Below are positions 34,584 through 46,249 of a stretch of 64,000 nucleotides of DNA, one piece after another. The translations under genes and the position numbers were made by a program. The number at the start of each line of letters is the position of its first letter. Position 1 is the stretch's first letter. The DNA is from Fomes fomentarius (lineage: Eukaryota > Basidiomycota > Agaricomycetes > Polyporales > Polyporaceae): assembly GCA_022606135.1 (NCBI GenBank), contig JABYQN010000007.1:248001-312000 (forward strand). The letters are read 5' to 3'. The notes below the pieces were generated by a model. That model saw only the letters and a program-made list of their open reading frames with translations, was not told the origin of the DNA and did not search any database.

Positions 34584-37500
34584 TCACGCCTTCCACGCGA
34601 CGAAGATGCGGCCCGTCCGACTACTTGGCGGCGACTCCTCCTGGTCAGAAAGGCGGGCCGAGGCCATGGATGGCAAGGGAGGTGCGACCCCCGGTGGCCC
34701 CGGACGTCCTGGGTTGCGGCTTGGGGCGCTCCTTCGCCTCGACAGTCTATCCATGTCGGTTAACAAGGGCGTGGTCGGGATGTGCGTATGGCTATGGGCG
34801 TGGTAAACGTGCCTGCCATCACCGCGCCCACGTACAGTCGCGTCGGGGTCCTCTTCGTCCGCCTCGCTCCTCCGATAACTAGAAGGCGGGGGAGCGGGCG
34901 ACGAGTTGCGGTTGGGGATGGCGCGTCCGCGGACGGTTGGGCTCGCAGCGAGACTCTGCTCGTACCGCGCCCAGGCGACGGACATGGCCTCGAAGAGCTC
35001 GGTGTCTTCATTCGAAGAGGCGGGGTACGCGGCCCAGCCCAGGCGGTCCTCGCACGCAGCGCCGAGGTACATGCGAGTCTTCATGTCCCTGTCAGATGGG
35101 GGAATCAGCTTCAGTCGAAGACGGGTGGAGCCACTCCGGGCGCGGGTCTCTGGCACACGGCATCCTGGCGAGGAGAGCCGCGCGCATGCCAAAAGACGGG
35201 CGTGAAGGAAGGACAGAAGGGCGCGACTCACAGCTCGAAGCGTCTCATGAGGGCATCGAAGTCGAGTCTTGTCAGGCTCATGAGCGCGTCCTGCTTCGCA
35301 TGCCGGCGCTGGCGAGACGCGCGGAGCGTGCGGCGCGGCGAGCCCATCGTCTTCGGCCCGCCCTGCGCCTGCGCGACGCTCTCCTGGAAGTCCACGACCC
35401 AGTCCCACATGGGCTCCGCACACGCGAGCACCTCGTTGACGCGGAGCGTGAGGAGAAGGTTGAGCGAGCGCCGGTCGAAGTTCACCGTCTTGTTTGGCAG
35501 CGGGTTTCCTCCGGCGATCAGATGGCTCGCGAGCTTCGACAGTATAATCGGGCTGCTTGGCGCCATCGGCGGACTCGCTGGCAATGGGTGCGCTTGCGCT
35601 GGAGGGACACCAGGCAATGGGAGCGTGGAGCGGCGGAGAGCGCTAGGAGAGAATCCACTGTATCTGTTCGTGTCCAAAACAACAAACGGGGTCCCAGCAG
35701 CCATGTCACGACCATGCAGCACTGTCGGGAACGTGAACGTGCCCGGAGCCATATCTACCGGACTCTCCACCATTGTGTGATCTTCGCTGTCCGAATCTAC
35801 CACACTCGATGGAGGCTTGTCGGCCTGCATGGGTAAGGTGTCTGAACGCTCATCATCAACAGTACGAACTGGCGGCAAGGGGAAGGTGATGACTATAGGA
35901 GGAGGCGCCCGGACGTCTGCGCACACGATCAGAGTCAGCACTTGCAGGCGCCCAGTTACTGCAGTACGGACCTTTGAAGTGCAGCGGAAGCATGTTGGCC
36001 AGGAGGGCCACAGGCTCGAGGTTGATGAACCGCGCAGAATGCATCTCGTTGTATATCGTCTCCAGCAGCGAGTGATCGTGAGGGTTCGTCGGCGGTCTAT
36101 CGAGGTTGCGCAGGAGGACGGGTGTCTGTGCGTGATTATTGCTGGACGGCATCGCGTGCGGCGGCCGTCCCGTGTCCTCGAAGACGGGCCTTTTCACCCT
36201 CGATACGTCGTCGAACGAATAGCTGAACGCCGGCGAGCGGGCCAGCGGCAACGGAGGAAGCGGGCGGTCTTGCTCTGATGAATGGGACGAGTCGGTGTGC
36301 GGTGGTGTGGGCGGACGTGTCGGGTCGGGCGCGTCGATGATCGACACGTTCTCATGCCGGCTACCGGGAAAATGGAGATCTTCCTCCCACATCTTCTGCA
36401 CGTCAGATTGCGCGTACACAACTCACGGAAGGGGAATGCACAGACCTCGAAAGCGCCACCAGGCCTCATCACACGTGTGATTTCCTATCGCAGATCGGTC
36501 AGGGTCGTCGGTATATGGCAAGTAAGAAGGCGCGAGCTGGATGCATACCTCGAGCAAGGCATCCCACTTGGGGAAACAAAGGTGTCAGTATGACGCGCAG
36601 ACGTGTTGGATCACGATCCGTGCTCAGCGACGCACCTTGTCCTCGGGTACACCACGAGCGACGCGCACGACGCGGCTGGAGGCCGACATACATCAGATCT
36701 GATCTCAGTACGTACACAGTGCATCTGGTTTGACTTACACGTAGTCGAACTCCTCGTTTGGGAAAGGCAACCTCTCTAAGCTGGTAGATCACGTCAGTCG
36801 GTGCTGCTGCTCAGTCAGGTAAGAAAGAAGGAAGCGATGATATGGTGCATAACCATTACCCCCGAGCTGAGATCCGAACCGCAGCTTGCAAGAATGAAGG
36901 AATAAATCGACGAGTGCTCTGATCATGAAACTCACAAATTGGCCTGAACCCATCTTATGCGTGCTGCGAGATCAAAGCAGCCCACCTGAACCAGGTCCGG
37001 GTGCAATGGAACGACGTCCACGCCTACAGAGGGACGTTCAGATGCGTTGCGCAGTCCGATCATTCGAACCCATCACGTACCGACGAAGTGAGTGTCCTAA
37101 AGACATTGCGACCGAGCCGCTAAACATCTTCTGCCATTGAAAACAAGGCTAACTGACACACCTTCCATTCCCTTGCCGCGTTCAGAATCCACGTTCCGGT
37201 CCCTGGGTCCCCGTCAATACTCTGACCGATCGCAAGAGCGGTGCACGGGTACTTACCACATCCCAGATCGAGCCTGAAGAGCTAGAACGTCAGCGCTTGC
37301 TTCCCTGTGTGAACACCTGCATCCGTATAACTCACACTCTCGCTGGCGGTGTACCAAACACATGCATGGTGACGCTTCCCGCTAGTTGCAGCTGCCAGAG
37401 GTCGTCCCACACGTCCCTGTATACCATTTTCGAACGGACGCCGACGGTCAAGCTGGATGAAAGGTAGGCCGGAGTCGAACGCAAACTCACATGTCGACCA

Positions 37501-38461
37501 TATTTCTATCGTAGCTCCGGGGGTAGGGCACCTCGTCCGATGGGAAAGCATGGTACTTCCTCCCGCTCCGAACGACGAACTGCTCTTCCCGGGCCCGGAT
37601 CTTCTGGCGAAGCTCCTCGAGAATTGTGCGGTCGACAGTCGAGAACGGCACATCGCTCTTCGCGCTCTCGTCCTGCATGACGCGGGAAGCATGGCACTTG
37701 CTCGTCTTGCTCTTCTTCCGCTGTACCGGGAACTCTGACCCTCGCTGCTCGTCCGCCGAGGCAGCACAGGTGACGTCAGTTTTTTTAAGCTCGTACGGAA
37801 TAGTCGCCGCGCCTTCTGCCGCGTCGACGCGCGACGAAGACAAGAGCCGACGACGCGAAGACTGTGTGTAACAGGATGTACTCACCGGCAGAGGGAACTC
37901 CCAGTCCGCAGCCGCATCATCAGTCGCCTTGAGATCCCGCGAGTCTTCAGCTGTGTGGTGACGTGAGACCCGGGATGGAGCGCCGCCGGACGACCCTGGA
38001 CGCGCAGCGACATTAACACGCGCCGGATTTCGTGGAGGCCTCGGGGGCACAGAGGGAGAGGCGGGCGGGCTGATGAGGGCTGTAATACCCAGCGCGTTCT
38101 GCTGGAGGTTGTTGCGCACGACCTGTACATGCAGGGCGCCTTCGCGGTCGCGGTCGCGTGCAGCGCGGGTGTCTGCGTTGGAGCTGCCCGGACGCTTGAG
38201 ACGGAAGAGCTTGCGAGTTCCGGAGAAGGAACGTAGGAGAAAGTCTTCGGATGCGCCGCTGTGTTTTGGCGAGCCCCCGAGGGGGCCTGGGATAAGGCGT
38301 ATTGGGGATGTCGGGAGTTGCTGGTGCGCCTGGCTCGTCGCTGGTGGGTGTGCTTCTTTTACGAGCGTCGAGCCGGTGCTGTTTGCGCGGCGTCGTGGAG
38401 GAGTGGACTGGGAACGCGTGCGCTGCGAATGAAGGGCTCCGGCGTTGGGACGGACGATCAT
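34584..38461 (-). CDS. SAM-dependent methyltransferase with long disordered flanks, 13 exons
   Basis: Exons from the 5' end: 37491-38461, 37336-37416, 37257-37273, 37162-37202, 37081-37096, 36936-37023, 36739-36780, 36636-36675, 36549-36566, 36446-36484, 35972-36395, 35232-35916, 34584-35088; 988 aa with all phases closing. The spliced centre reads VLDLGCGTGTWILNAAREWK (motif I), FVGVDVVPLHP (motif II), WVQANFLERLPFPNEEFDYV and RVMRPGGAFE (motif III), so it is a class I methyltransferase. The substrate is unknown. The first 300 residues are Ser/Arg/Pro-rich and disordered; the C-terminal half is Pro-rich with helices such as SLNLLLTLRVNEVLA. Ten small exons (16-88 nt) lie in the catalytic domain, while both flanks are large exons. 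Exon 1 holds a possible GTGAGT donor near 37887 that could be an unrecognised intron. Confidence 0.8.
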
Positions 38462-39785
38462 GAGAGCAAGGAGGAAGAGAGAGCAGGATGGGAGGGTGTA
38501 GAAGTAGTACGGGATGACAGGCTCATTGGGTTACAAGGGAAGGGTGGGCATCCAAGTTCACTGCCCGCGGACGCGCTTCTAGGTAGACAAGAAGGTGATT
38601 GTGCGGCAGAAGACAGTTGAGAAGACGGCTGGCGGACGGTGTTGAGAGGCCGAGAGCTGCAGGGTTTGGGCGGGCTGGACGGGTCGTATTATTCTGACGC
38701 TGTGCGAGTGAACGGGCTTAAAGATGTGGAGGAGTGATGGACTAGTGCACAATCGATATGATGGCCAGCGCAACGGGGCAAACGCGAGGGGGTTCCGTCG
38801 GGAGCGCAAAGACGATCACCTATGTAGTCTCCCTGCCAATTCCCCATCCCCATGTCGACTTTCCCCAGCGCGAGCGGGTGCAGTGCGCTCCCCGATGAGA
38901 CAGGACGCCCTCCAGCTGCCCCGAAAGGATGCGCGAGCACACGCCCACGCTCCCTGCGCCTGCCTATTCCAGGCGTATATGGTCATCTCGACGTAAGTAA
39001 CCGAAGCATCCCTCCCCCCCGTGCTTCCAATGCGTTCCTAGCCGTTCACTTATTAGTCTTTCCTAACAGAGCACTGGTAGACAGGGTAATCTCATGCTCG
39101 CGAAGTTGCGGCGCATTAGCCTCGGATAGCAATTTGCCGAAACTAGGCCCAACTGGGGTTCTCTCTCCAGCTTTGCGCCCACTTTCTTTTCTTTTGGCAT
39201 CCAGCGCGTGCATATGTCGCCGCTCGTGTGCACAATATTTGCACACCGCAAAGTTCAAACGCAATGAATCTCGCTGCACCATCGGACACTCGAATTTTCT
39301 CTGGCCCCTGTCTCAAGTGTCATGAGGGCCATCCAATCTCGTAAACCTTTACCACATCTGCCACCCCACCATCTTCCACCATCTCTCCCCGGATCGCAAC
39401 GCCGGACAGATGACTCTGCAAACCGTGTGCCTGGATGCTGTTCGCTCAAAGCATAACTTGCAAAAGAAGCATCATGCCTTTTACTGCGCTTCTTCGCGGA
39501 CCACACTTTACTGATGTGTGGGAGGCACCATGGCGCATGGACGGTGGAACTCAGCCGGGTGTGCCAGCCCGAGTATAATTACTTCAATTACATACAAGCA
39601 GTTCCGCTCCGGATCTGTGGACGCAAATGAGCTATGGATCGTGGACCTACAGTGTAACAAGGACGCATCGCTAGCATTAATCATGGACACGAAGTCCTCA
39701 TGTTGATACATGTTCGATATGATACGAAGCACAGCAAACCGTATTCTTCACCTTCCCAACGCCACACAATCCACCCGGACTCATC
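38462..39785. other. Intergenic, 1.3 kb
   Basis: It contains the promoter side of the methyltransferase gene and the 3' flank of CDC37. No gene can be supported. Confidence 0.5.
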
Positions 39786-41523
39786 TCACTCGGCACCATC
39801 TTCTCCATCCTCACCATCGTCCTCATCATCTGCATCGGCCGCCCGGCCCGTCTCGTCCCGGATCCCTCCTTCGGAGAAGTTCAGGATGCCGGCAACATCG
39901 AGCAGTCGCACGATCTCCTCCGCCTCCTCGACCTTCTTCGACCCAAGCACCTTGTTCACCTCGTCCAAACTCTGGCTCTTCAGCGCCTCCTGTAACCGGG
40001 GCTCGAAATTCGTGAACACATCCCACCGCATTTGCAGCGCCTTGCGGACCTCCTCGACGGTCACGTTCTCGAACCCTGCGCCCTCTAGCTCCAGGTGCTC
40101 CGGCGGAGGGCCTTCGGGCACGTTGAACGAGATCGACGTTTCCGGGTTCTCGGGTACGAGTTGTATCTGCTCGCCACCCGCAGCCTGCTCTTCCGCCTTT
40201 GATACCCGCACGCGCTCCACGAGGTGGGCATAAGTATCGTGGACGTCCTTCTCGAACACACCTGTCGCTCTTTGGTCGCCCGAGATCATCCTAGATACAG
40301 CAAACCGATGTCAGCATGATCTAGCGCGTGACGCGACGGAGTGCCACTCACTTGCGGAAGAACAGCGAAGGGCCGTCCTTGCCGAGCTTTTCACAGTACT
40401 GCAGGAGCAGACTCTGGTGGATGCACTGAAGTGCCCATTTCGCGTCGCCGTCGCTCTGCGCGCGGAAGGCCGCAACGAGAAGCGCGTCGGACGCGCCGGG
40501 GACATAGACGTCGCGATGGGCCTTGATGAACTCCCAAGATTGCTCGTACCCCCGCACAGGCAGGTGTGAGAATTGCACTAGTGACGGCGTGAGCTCGGGC
40601 AACTCGTCGTACTCGTCCGCGGGCGAATTTGATGACGATGACGCTGCCTCGTCTTGGTTGTGCGGCGCAGCGGCGACGCCTTTGGGGTTGAGGGTTTCGA
40701 ATTCGGTAATCTTCTGCTTCTGCTTCTGCTTGGTGTCGATGGCGCCCTTAACGGGCGGTGGGGCAGGCTTTGGTGGCACGTACTACACGACGCACACATA
40801 CTCAGCACGCGCACGTCCGTGGAGGGGTGGCAGCAATTGAGGAGAATGAAAGATACGTACGTGGGAGTCAAAGCCTTCACGAATATCCTCCGAGGTGATC
40901 TTCTTATGCGCCTCCTCCTCCTCATTCTTCAGCTCCTTCTTCAACTTCTCCTGGTGCTCGCTCATCTTGTTCAAGTGCTCCCGCAAGCCCGCGACGAGGG
41001 CGTCGCCAAGCTTCGGGTCGTTCTTCTCCACCCCTTTCTTCTTCGCCTCCTCCCACACCTGCAACATCAGCGACAACAGCATCTCATCGTACGTCTTCTG
41101 CTCCGGCGCGTTCGTCGGCGGGGCATCGGGCGAGGGGTTCGTCTTGAACTTGTCCACGAGAGAGGAAAAATGCGCGGGCCCTTGGGCCTCGACGTCGGCG
41201 GTGATTTGCGTGAGCCGGGGCTTGAGGACGTCGTTGCATGCGAGGTCGGCTTTCAGCTGGGCGATCTTGAACTTGCGCTCTTCGCGCTGCTCGTGGATGG
41301 CGCGTTGCTTCCATCTGCGCGATCCGGTTGAGTGCGTCGTACGAGGTCCAGTGGTACGGCAACATACCGAATGAGTGAACGCTTGTCGACGTTCGGATGG
41401 CTCTCGATGTCGGAGTCGTCGGAGAGCTGTGGTGCGGATGCGGATGTTGGGCCTTGCACTCCCTGCCATTTATGTCCTCGCACGCACCTCGAGCCTGTCC
41501 CACTTGGAGTAGTTCAGCGGCAT
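39786..41523 (-). CDS. CDC37: Hsp90 co-chaperone Cdc37
   Basis: Exons 41488-41523, 41368-41426, 40861-41314, 40352-40782, 39786-40290 (494 aa), all phases closing. The spliced N-terminus MPLNYSKWDRLELSDDSDIE is diagnostic; Ser14 in ELSDDSD is the conserved CK2 site needed for kinase client handling. Next come HPNVDKRSLIRWKQRAIHEQ and a coiled-coil-like charged segment, then the Hsp90-binding middle domain (DVYVPGASDALLVAAFRAQS, WALQCIHQSLLLQYCEKLG) and the C-terminal domain ending in a Glu/Asp-rich tail. Cdc37 delivers protein kinases to Hsp90 in the cytosol. The length is close to yeast Cdc37 (506). The first exon is 36 nt and ends between Glu12 and Leu13, just before the CK2 site. Confidence 0.95.
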
Positions 41524-43188
41524 CACGTAACTTGGGTATCAAGGGGAGCAAGGAGAACGAGGTAGATGTCGTAGTAGGAAGTACTGCATCCGAGGACGAC
41601 GAAGCCTGGTATACTATTAGGACACTGATCGAGAATTCTGGAAGCACCTGGAACAAGTACCTCATCGCACAAATCCAGCCGTCCTGAATGCTCGAGAAAG
41701 ACCTGTGGTCATCTTTACGGCTTCACGAAGTGATCATCATGTTGTCTGGAAATTCATATGGGGGAATAAACGAGAGTCGGATGTCTGCACCGAGTTCGCG
41801 CTGGATGATCTGTGAGACAGGAGGAATGCTTGAGACGCTCGGTGGCAGTGCTGCATCCTGGTGGGCGCCGATTCCTTGGACTTTGGCTCTTGAATTGCAG
41901 CCTGCAGGACAGAATGCTGACTCGGAGCCTCGGACAACGCGAAGCGCCTCTTCTGGATAGAAGGATTGACTGAGAAGAGCGAGTGACGTAACAAGCAGCC
42001 TGTACGTCGATGTTCAGTCATTCTCCAGTCATCCAAACCAGTGTAAGTACTTACACCTGGCAGGTTAACCCAAGTACTCGAAGAGACGGAAGAGTTGATC
42101 ACTTAGTATGAAGTCCCACACAAGCCCTCTTCATGACCAACGCACCTCGAGCCTGGACGTATTAAAACAAACACGCACTCGTGATCGTGGTGTAGCCCAC
42201 GTGGCCCGGCCTTCCACTCAGAGGGCCTCAGGCCTGGCCTCAATAATTCCGACTGTCGCCCGCCTCCTGTGTTTCGTAGAGGTGTTTTTTTCCGCCCCTC
42301 AATTCCAGAGAATTCCGAGTTCCCGATGTTCAAGACCCTCAATCTTGCGCAGTTGTGACATTTGGAGGTTTCAACACTGTCTACACCGAGGTAGGATAGG
42401 AGGAGCACCCCAAACCGGACAATAGGTCCGGGCGTACAGTAGCCACGCGGGGCCCTACGGTCTCGTACTTCGCCGAGTCACTCAGCAGCGAATCATGAAG
42501 CTCCAACTTTTGCGTCCGGGAGCCTCTCCGGTACGTTATCGTATCCGAGCAGCAGCCTCGTAGAGAACGCGCGTACTCACTGCAGTAAAACACACAGATC
42601 GCGGGTTGAACGTTTAACCTTGTTGAGACATCCCAAACGGCTCTTGTTGTCTGCACCCTGAACGCCGTTCGATGTCTAACACGGGAAACAAAAACTGCGC
42701 ATCGACGCCGGCTTATTGTCGCTCCTAACCTCGGTCCAGGTTCTCGAGAAAATTTGGAATGCAATACCAATTCATACCCCGGCCCGTCTGCAGCAACCCT
42801 TGGTCGCCGGCGTGTAGTAGGACAGGCACATTGGCCTCCGTTTCATTTTTCAGTCTTTTTCAGGGTCCTGTCGCGGCGTTCAGCACAACGGTCTGGGCCC
42901 TCTTACTCTTTGCGCCGACGGGGAATGGCCTACCGAACATGGTACAACTCGTCGCTGATGCCTCCTATGCATACATGTGGCGGCCTCGACGAATAATTGG
43001 GGTTTGGTTGTCGCGGAGGTATAAAAGTGCACCTTGCGGAAGCTCGAAGTCCCCACGAGTCCTACCTAGCTCGCTCCCCGTCGCCGCCGCCTCCTTCTAC
43101 GGATTCCCTCTGTCCCTCCTCTGTCCCACTCACTTATCGCTGGTTTTATCCGCGCATATATTCCATCCCACCCATTCATTTATTCGAC
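41524..43188. other. Divergent intergenic region, 1.7 kb
   Basis: It lies between CDC37 and the RlpA-like gene, which point away from each other. No gene seen. The last 170 bases (from about 43018) hold GGTATAAAAG, a good TATA box for the RlpA-like gene. Confidence 0.5.
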
Positions 43189-43770
43189 ATGTGTCGCTTC
43201 CCCGTCGTCTTCGTCTTCGTCTTCACGCTCATCTTCGCCGCCCTCGCCGCCCCCACTTGCGACGAGGCTGAGGGTACTGCCATCGAGAAGCGCGCCCGCA
43301 CCGGTCGGGTATGTGTCTCGGTTCCCTTCGCGCCTGTGATCGTGATATACTGACAAATATACATGGTTTCAGGGCACCTGGTTCAACGTCGGCCTTGGCG
43401 CCTGCGGGAAGACCAACCAGGACAGCGACAAGATCATCGCCGTGTCCTCGAGCATCTATGGGAGCGGCAAGTACTGCGACGACGTTAGTGCCCTTCCTTG
43501 CATTGTTACGTGATTTGTCACTTACCCCGCTTCACCGAGCAGAAGGTCAGTATCACGAACCTTGCGAACGGCAAGACCGCGACAGCGACCGTCCGCGACT
43601 CGTGCCCTGGCTGCGGCTCCAGTGACATCGGTACGGGCCCCCTTCTCGCTCATAATTGCTGGATCGTCTCTGACTTCTCGATCTCTTGCACAGACATGAG
43701 CCCTTCTCTGTTCCAGGAGCTCGGCGACCTTGACACGGGTGTACTCAATGTCTCTTGGGACTTCGTCTGA
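43189..43770 (+). CDS. Small secreted RlpA-like double-psi beta-barrel protein
   Basis: Exons 43189-43308, 43373-43483, 43543-43630, 43694-43770 (131 aa). A signal peptide (FPVVFVFVFTLIFAALAAPT) is followed by an EKRA Kex2-like site near residue 32. The mature domain reads GTWFNVGLGACGKTNQDSDK, SSSIYGSGKYCDDKVSITN, ATVRDSCPGCGSSDIDMSPS and FQELGDLDTGVLNVSWDF: one expansin-like barrel with four Cys in the usual places. This is the barwin/expansin-like family that is numerous in basidiomycetes and secreted; roles in cell wall loosening or plant interaction are proposed for relatives. There is no carbohydrate-binding module. Intron phases are 0, 0, 1. A TATA box (TATAAAAG) lies about 170 bases upstream. 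The start gives the best signal peptide. Confidence 0.88.
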
Positions 43771-44411
43771 GCACCCCTCGACCTCCCTCCTTCCCCGGCC
43801 CCCACCCCCCGAAGTCTCACTCTTTTGTGCACACACATCACGCCCCCGCGGACGGCGCGCTCCAGCGTCCATAGACAATCATTTATCGCCATAGAAGGGG
43901 GGCGGCTCTTCGTCGGAAGGAGTCACGCACATCCACTCATAGAAGCTGTATCGGTAGCCTCGAAAAGGACCATCTCTGTAGCATTAGCACACTAGCCTCT
44001 GTTAGTTGACCATGGTCCACAATTGTATCTTAAACATTTTGCGCCTGCCAGGTGTGGGCGCGATCACAAAGATTTCTTGTTACCATTGTTTTATGGGCGT
44101 GAGGTGGTTGCCAACAGTTTGTTGTATGCAGACAATTAGTAGTGGTATGTAGCCGCCGAGTCGCACGAAATTGAAATGGCATCGCGCGGGCCGTCTGACT
44201 CTCTACGAAGACGGCAGCACCACTGATCGTTCTCCGTATATACGTGTGTGGTCGTGGTCGCTAAGGTCACAACTAGCATCCCTCTCACTATTTCGGATAC
44301 AGCCTGTCATACCGCGCGCGAGAAGCCTCCTATCTCAGTTTCATCGTCTTCTTCGCTGTCTTCTACCTCTTCCACACACGCCCATCTCTGAGTCTTCCTA
44401 GTAGAACACTG
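43771..44411. other. Intergenic, no gene seen
   Basis: It separates two genes on the plus strand. The first 100 bases are the C-rich 3' flank of the RlpA-like gene. TATATACG near 44236 may be the TATA box of the next gene. Confidence 0.5.
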
Positions 44412-45750
44412 ATGTCCGACTCTGAACTACGTTCGGCGAAAATCTCGCCCGAGGCTCCCAAGAGAGTGTATTCCGTATGTCGCATCGCGCTCTCCACTGG
44501 AATTCGGCAACTGAGGGAGTCGATGTGGTTAGATTGTGACTGGCTTCTTCGCTCAGGATCATCCCGACGCCGACGGGAAAGAAGTTGGGGCGGTACGTGT
44601 TGCCCTCACCTTCCCTTTCTCGATGGGCTGACAATGCGCTCTGGATTAGCTTCCATTGCGTTTTGGGTTGTTGGACGACTCGCCTGATCGTTGGGAGAAG
44701 TTCAAGGCTCACATTGACGAACTGAATGCCACAGCTCCTGTTGGCACTCAGCATAAGGTATTCTTCTTCTCGCGTCATGGGCAAGGGATACGTACGTTCT
44801 ACGTTGCATGAGCACGCGCAGGACTGTGACTGTTTGCGTTCCAGATAACGTCGCCGAATCCAAGTACGGCACGGAGGTATGCTAGTCACTATTATCGCCA
44901 CAGCTGATAAATGACTATCGTCTTCTGGGGCAGCTCTGGGACGAGTATGTCTGTTCGTCTTGATCGACGGGTACACTGCTCAGCCAAATTCTCAATTTTC
45001 GCAGGAAATGGTCCAAGGAATATGGCGACAACGAAATGGTTTGGGGTCCGGACCCGAACTTAATTCCCACTGGTGAAGAGCAGGCCAAGGCAGCTAGTAC
45101 AGCATGGAAGACCGAACTCAAGCACGGTATTCCTCTACCGCAGAAACACTATGCGAGCCCACTACAAAGGGCGCTCAACACTTTCAGGCTAACATTCCAG
45201 GAAGGCGGCTTCGTAGACAGAAGCAGTCTACGAGTCACTATCCTCGAGGTGTGTTCATTGCCATCGTCCGACGTAGTCTCACCTCCTCGTTAGAACCTAC
45301 GTGAAGAGAACGGCGTGCATACATGCGATAAGCGTTCCCCACGGCGTGTCATCGTGGACGAGTTGAAGTATGAACCTCCGATCTATTCCTTTGAAGATGG
45401 ATTCACGGAGGAAGACCAACTTTGGAAGGCCGATACACGTGAGGAGAAAAGCGAAGTTGCGGAGCGTGCCGCGACCGTGTTCAATCGGATCTTTGCGCAA
45501 GACAAGGAGACTTGTAAGCATTATCCCATCGTACGCGGGCTACGCCGGGTGTTAACCTCGCATGTTTTGAGATATATGCATCACGGCACATAGCGGGATC
45601 ATCAATGGTTTCCTGAAGACGATGGGCCGACCGCGATACTCGCTTCCTACTGGAGGTCAGTCACGATGATAGTGCTTCGATTCCTCTTGATGCTTAATAT
45701 CGAACCTCATAGGGGTGCTACCTTTGGTTATCGAAGCTGTGGATGCTTGA
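44412..45750 (+). CDS. Histidine phosphatase (phosphoglycerate mutase-like) protein
   Basis: Nine exons: 44412-44474, 44557-44592, 44650-44791, 44845-44876, 44934-44944, 45005-45248, 45294-45513, 45572-45655, 45713-45750 (289 aa). The core motif FFFSRHGQGIHNVAESKYG carries R75-H76-G77, with His76 the expected phosphohistidine. A second conserved patch, HYASPLQRALNTF, supplies the phosphate-pocket Arg, and ITAHSGIINGF holds the second catalytic His (H256). This fits the fungal branch of the histidine phosphatase superfamily; many members are broad phosphatases, not glycolytic mutases, and the long insert between motifs favours phosphatase. No signal peptide, so probably cytosolic. Exon 5 is an 11-nt microexon (codes LWD plus two bases of Glu) required to keep the frame. 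The exon 8 acceptor is GAG. Confidence 0.85.
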
Positions 45751-46249
45751 ATGATAAATTGAGCTGGAGCACTGTCATATAACCTCTTGCGACCCGTCGG
45801 AGGGTTCCGACGGGTCGAACGTTGAAGTCCCGGCCGAGTTTCGTCTGTGGAGAGATGCCGTTCCATTGTGTCAGCCGTCGCCAAGTAACCCCCTGTAATG
45901 ATGTTCCTTGTCATCTAAGTAGATGTTATGATACTTTCCATTGAAAGAGGAGAAAAGGCTTTGACATGGATCAACGAGAGAAATATATAATGAGGTGACT
46001 GGATCCAACAGTCTGAGTCAGGACACTGGGCTTGAAGCTTGGAGCATTGGACTCGCTCCAAAGGTACGACACAAGAAGCGCCGGAGGGTGGTCCGTGCGT
46101 GGGCGTCTTGCGCAATTGGAACTTGAAGTTGACCGTTCCGATACTTATAGTTATCGCGTCCTCATCGACCCTGCGCCCTGCCTCGTCTCCCTCGTCTCCC
46201 GCGTCGTCCGCTTGGTTTATTCTCCGCTTCAGAGCGCTGTCTATGAACT
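45751..46249. other. Intergenic, no gene seen
   Basis: About 0.5 kb between two plus-strand genes. An inverted repeat near 45786-45817 (GACCCGTCGGA then TCCGACGGGTC, 5-base loop) could form a stem in the 3' region of the phosphatase gene. Confidence 0.6.

Noticed and set aside
34369..35836. Long plus-strand frames of up to 332 codons
   Set aside because: They are antisense shadows of the methyltransferase C-terminal exons, whose minus-strand frame closes through 13 exons.
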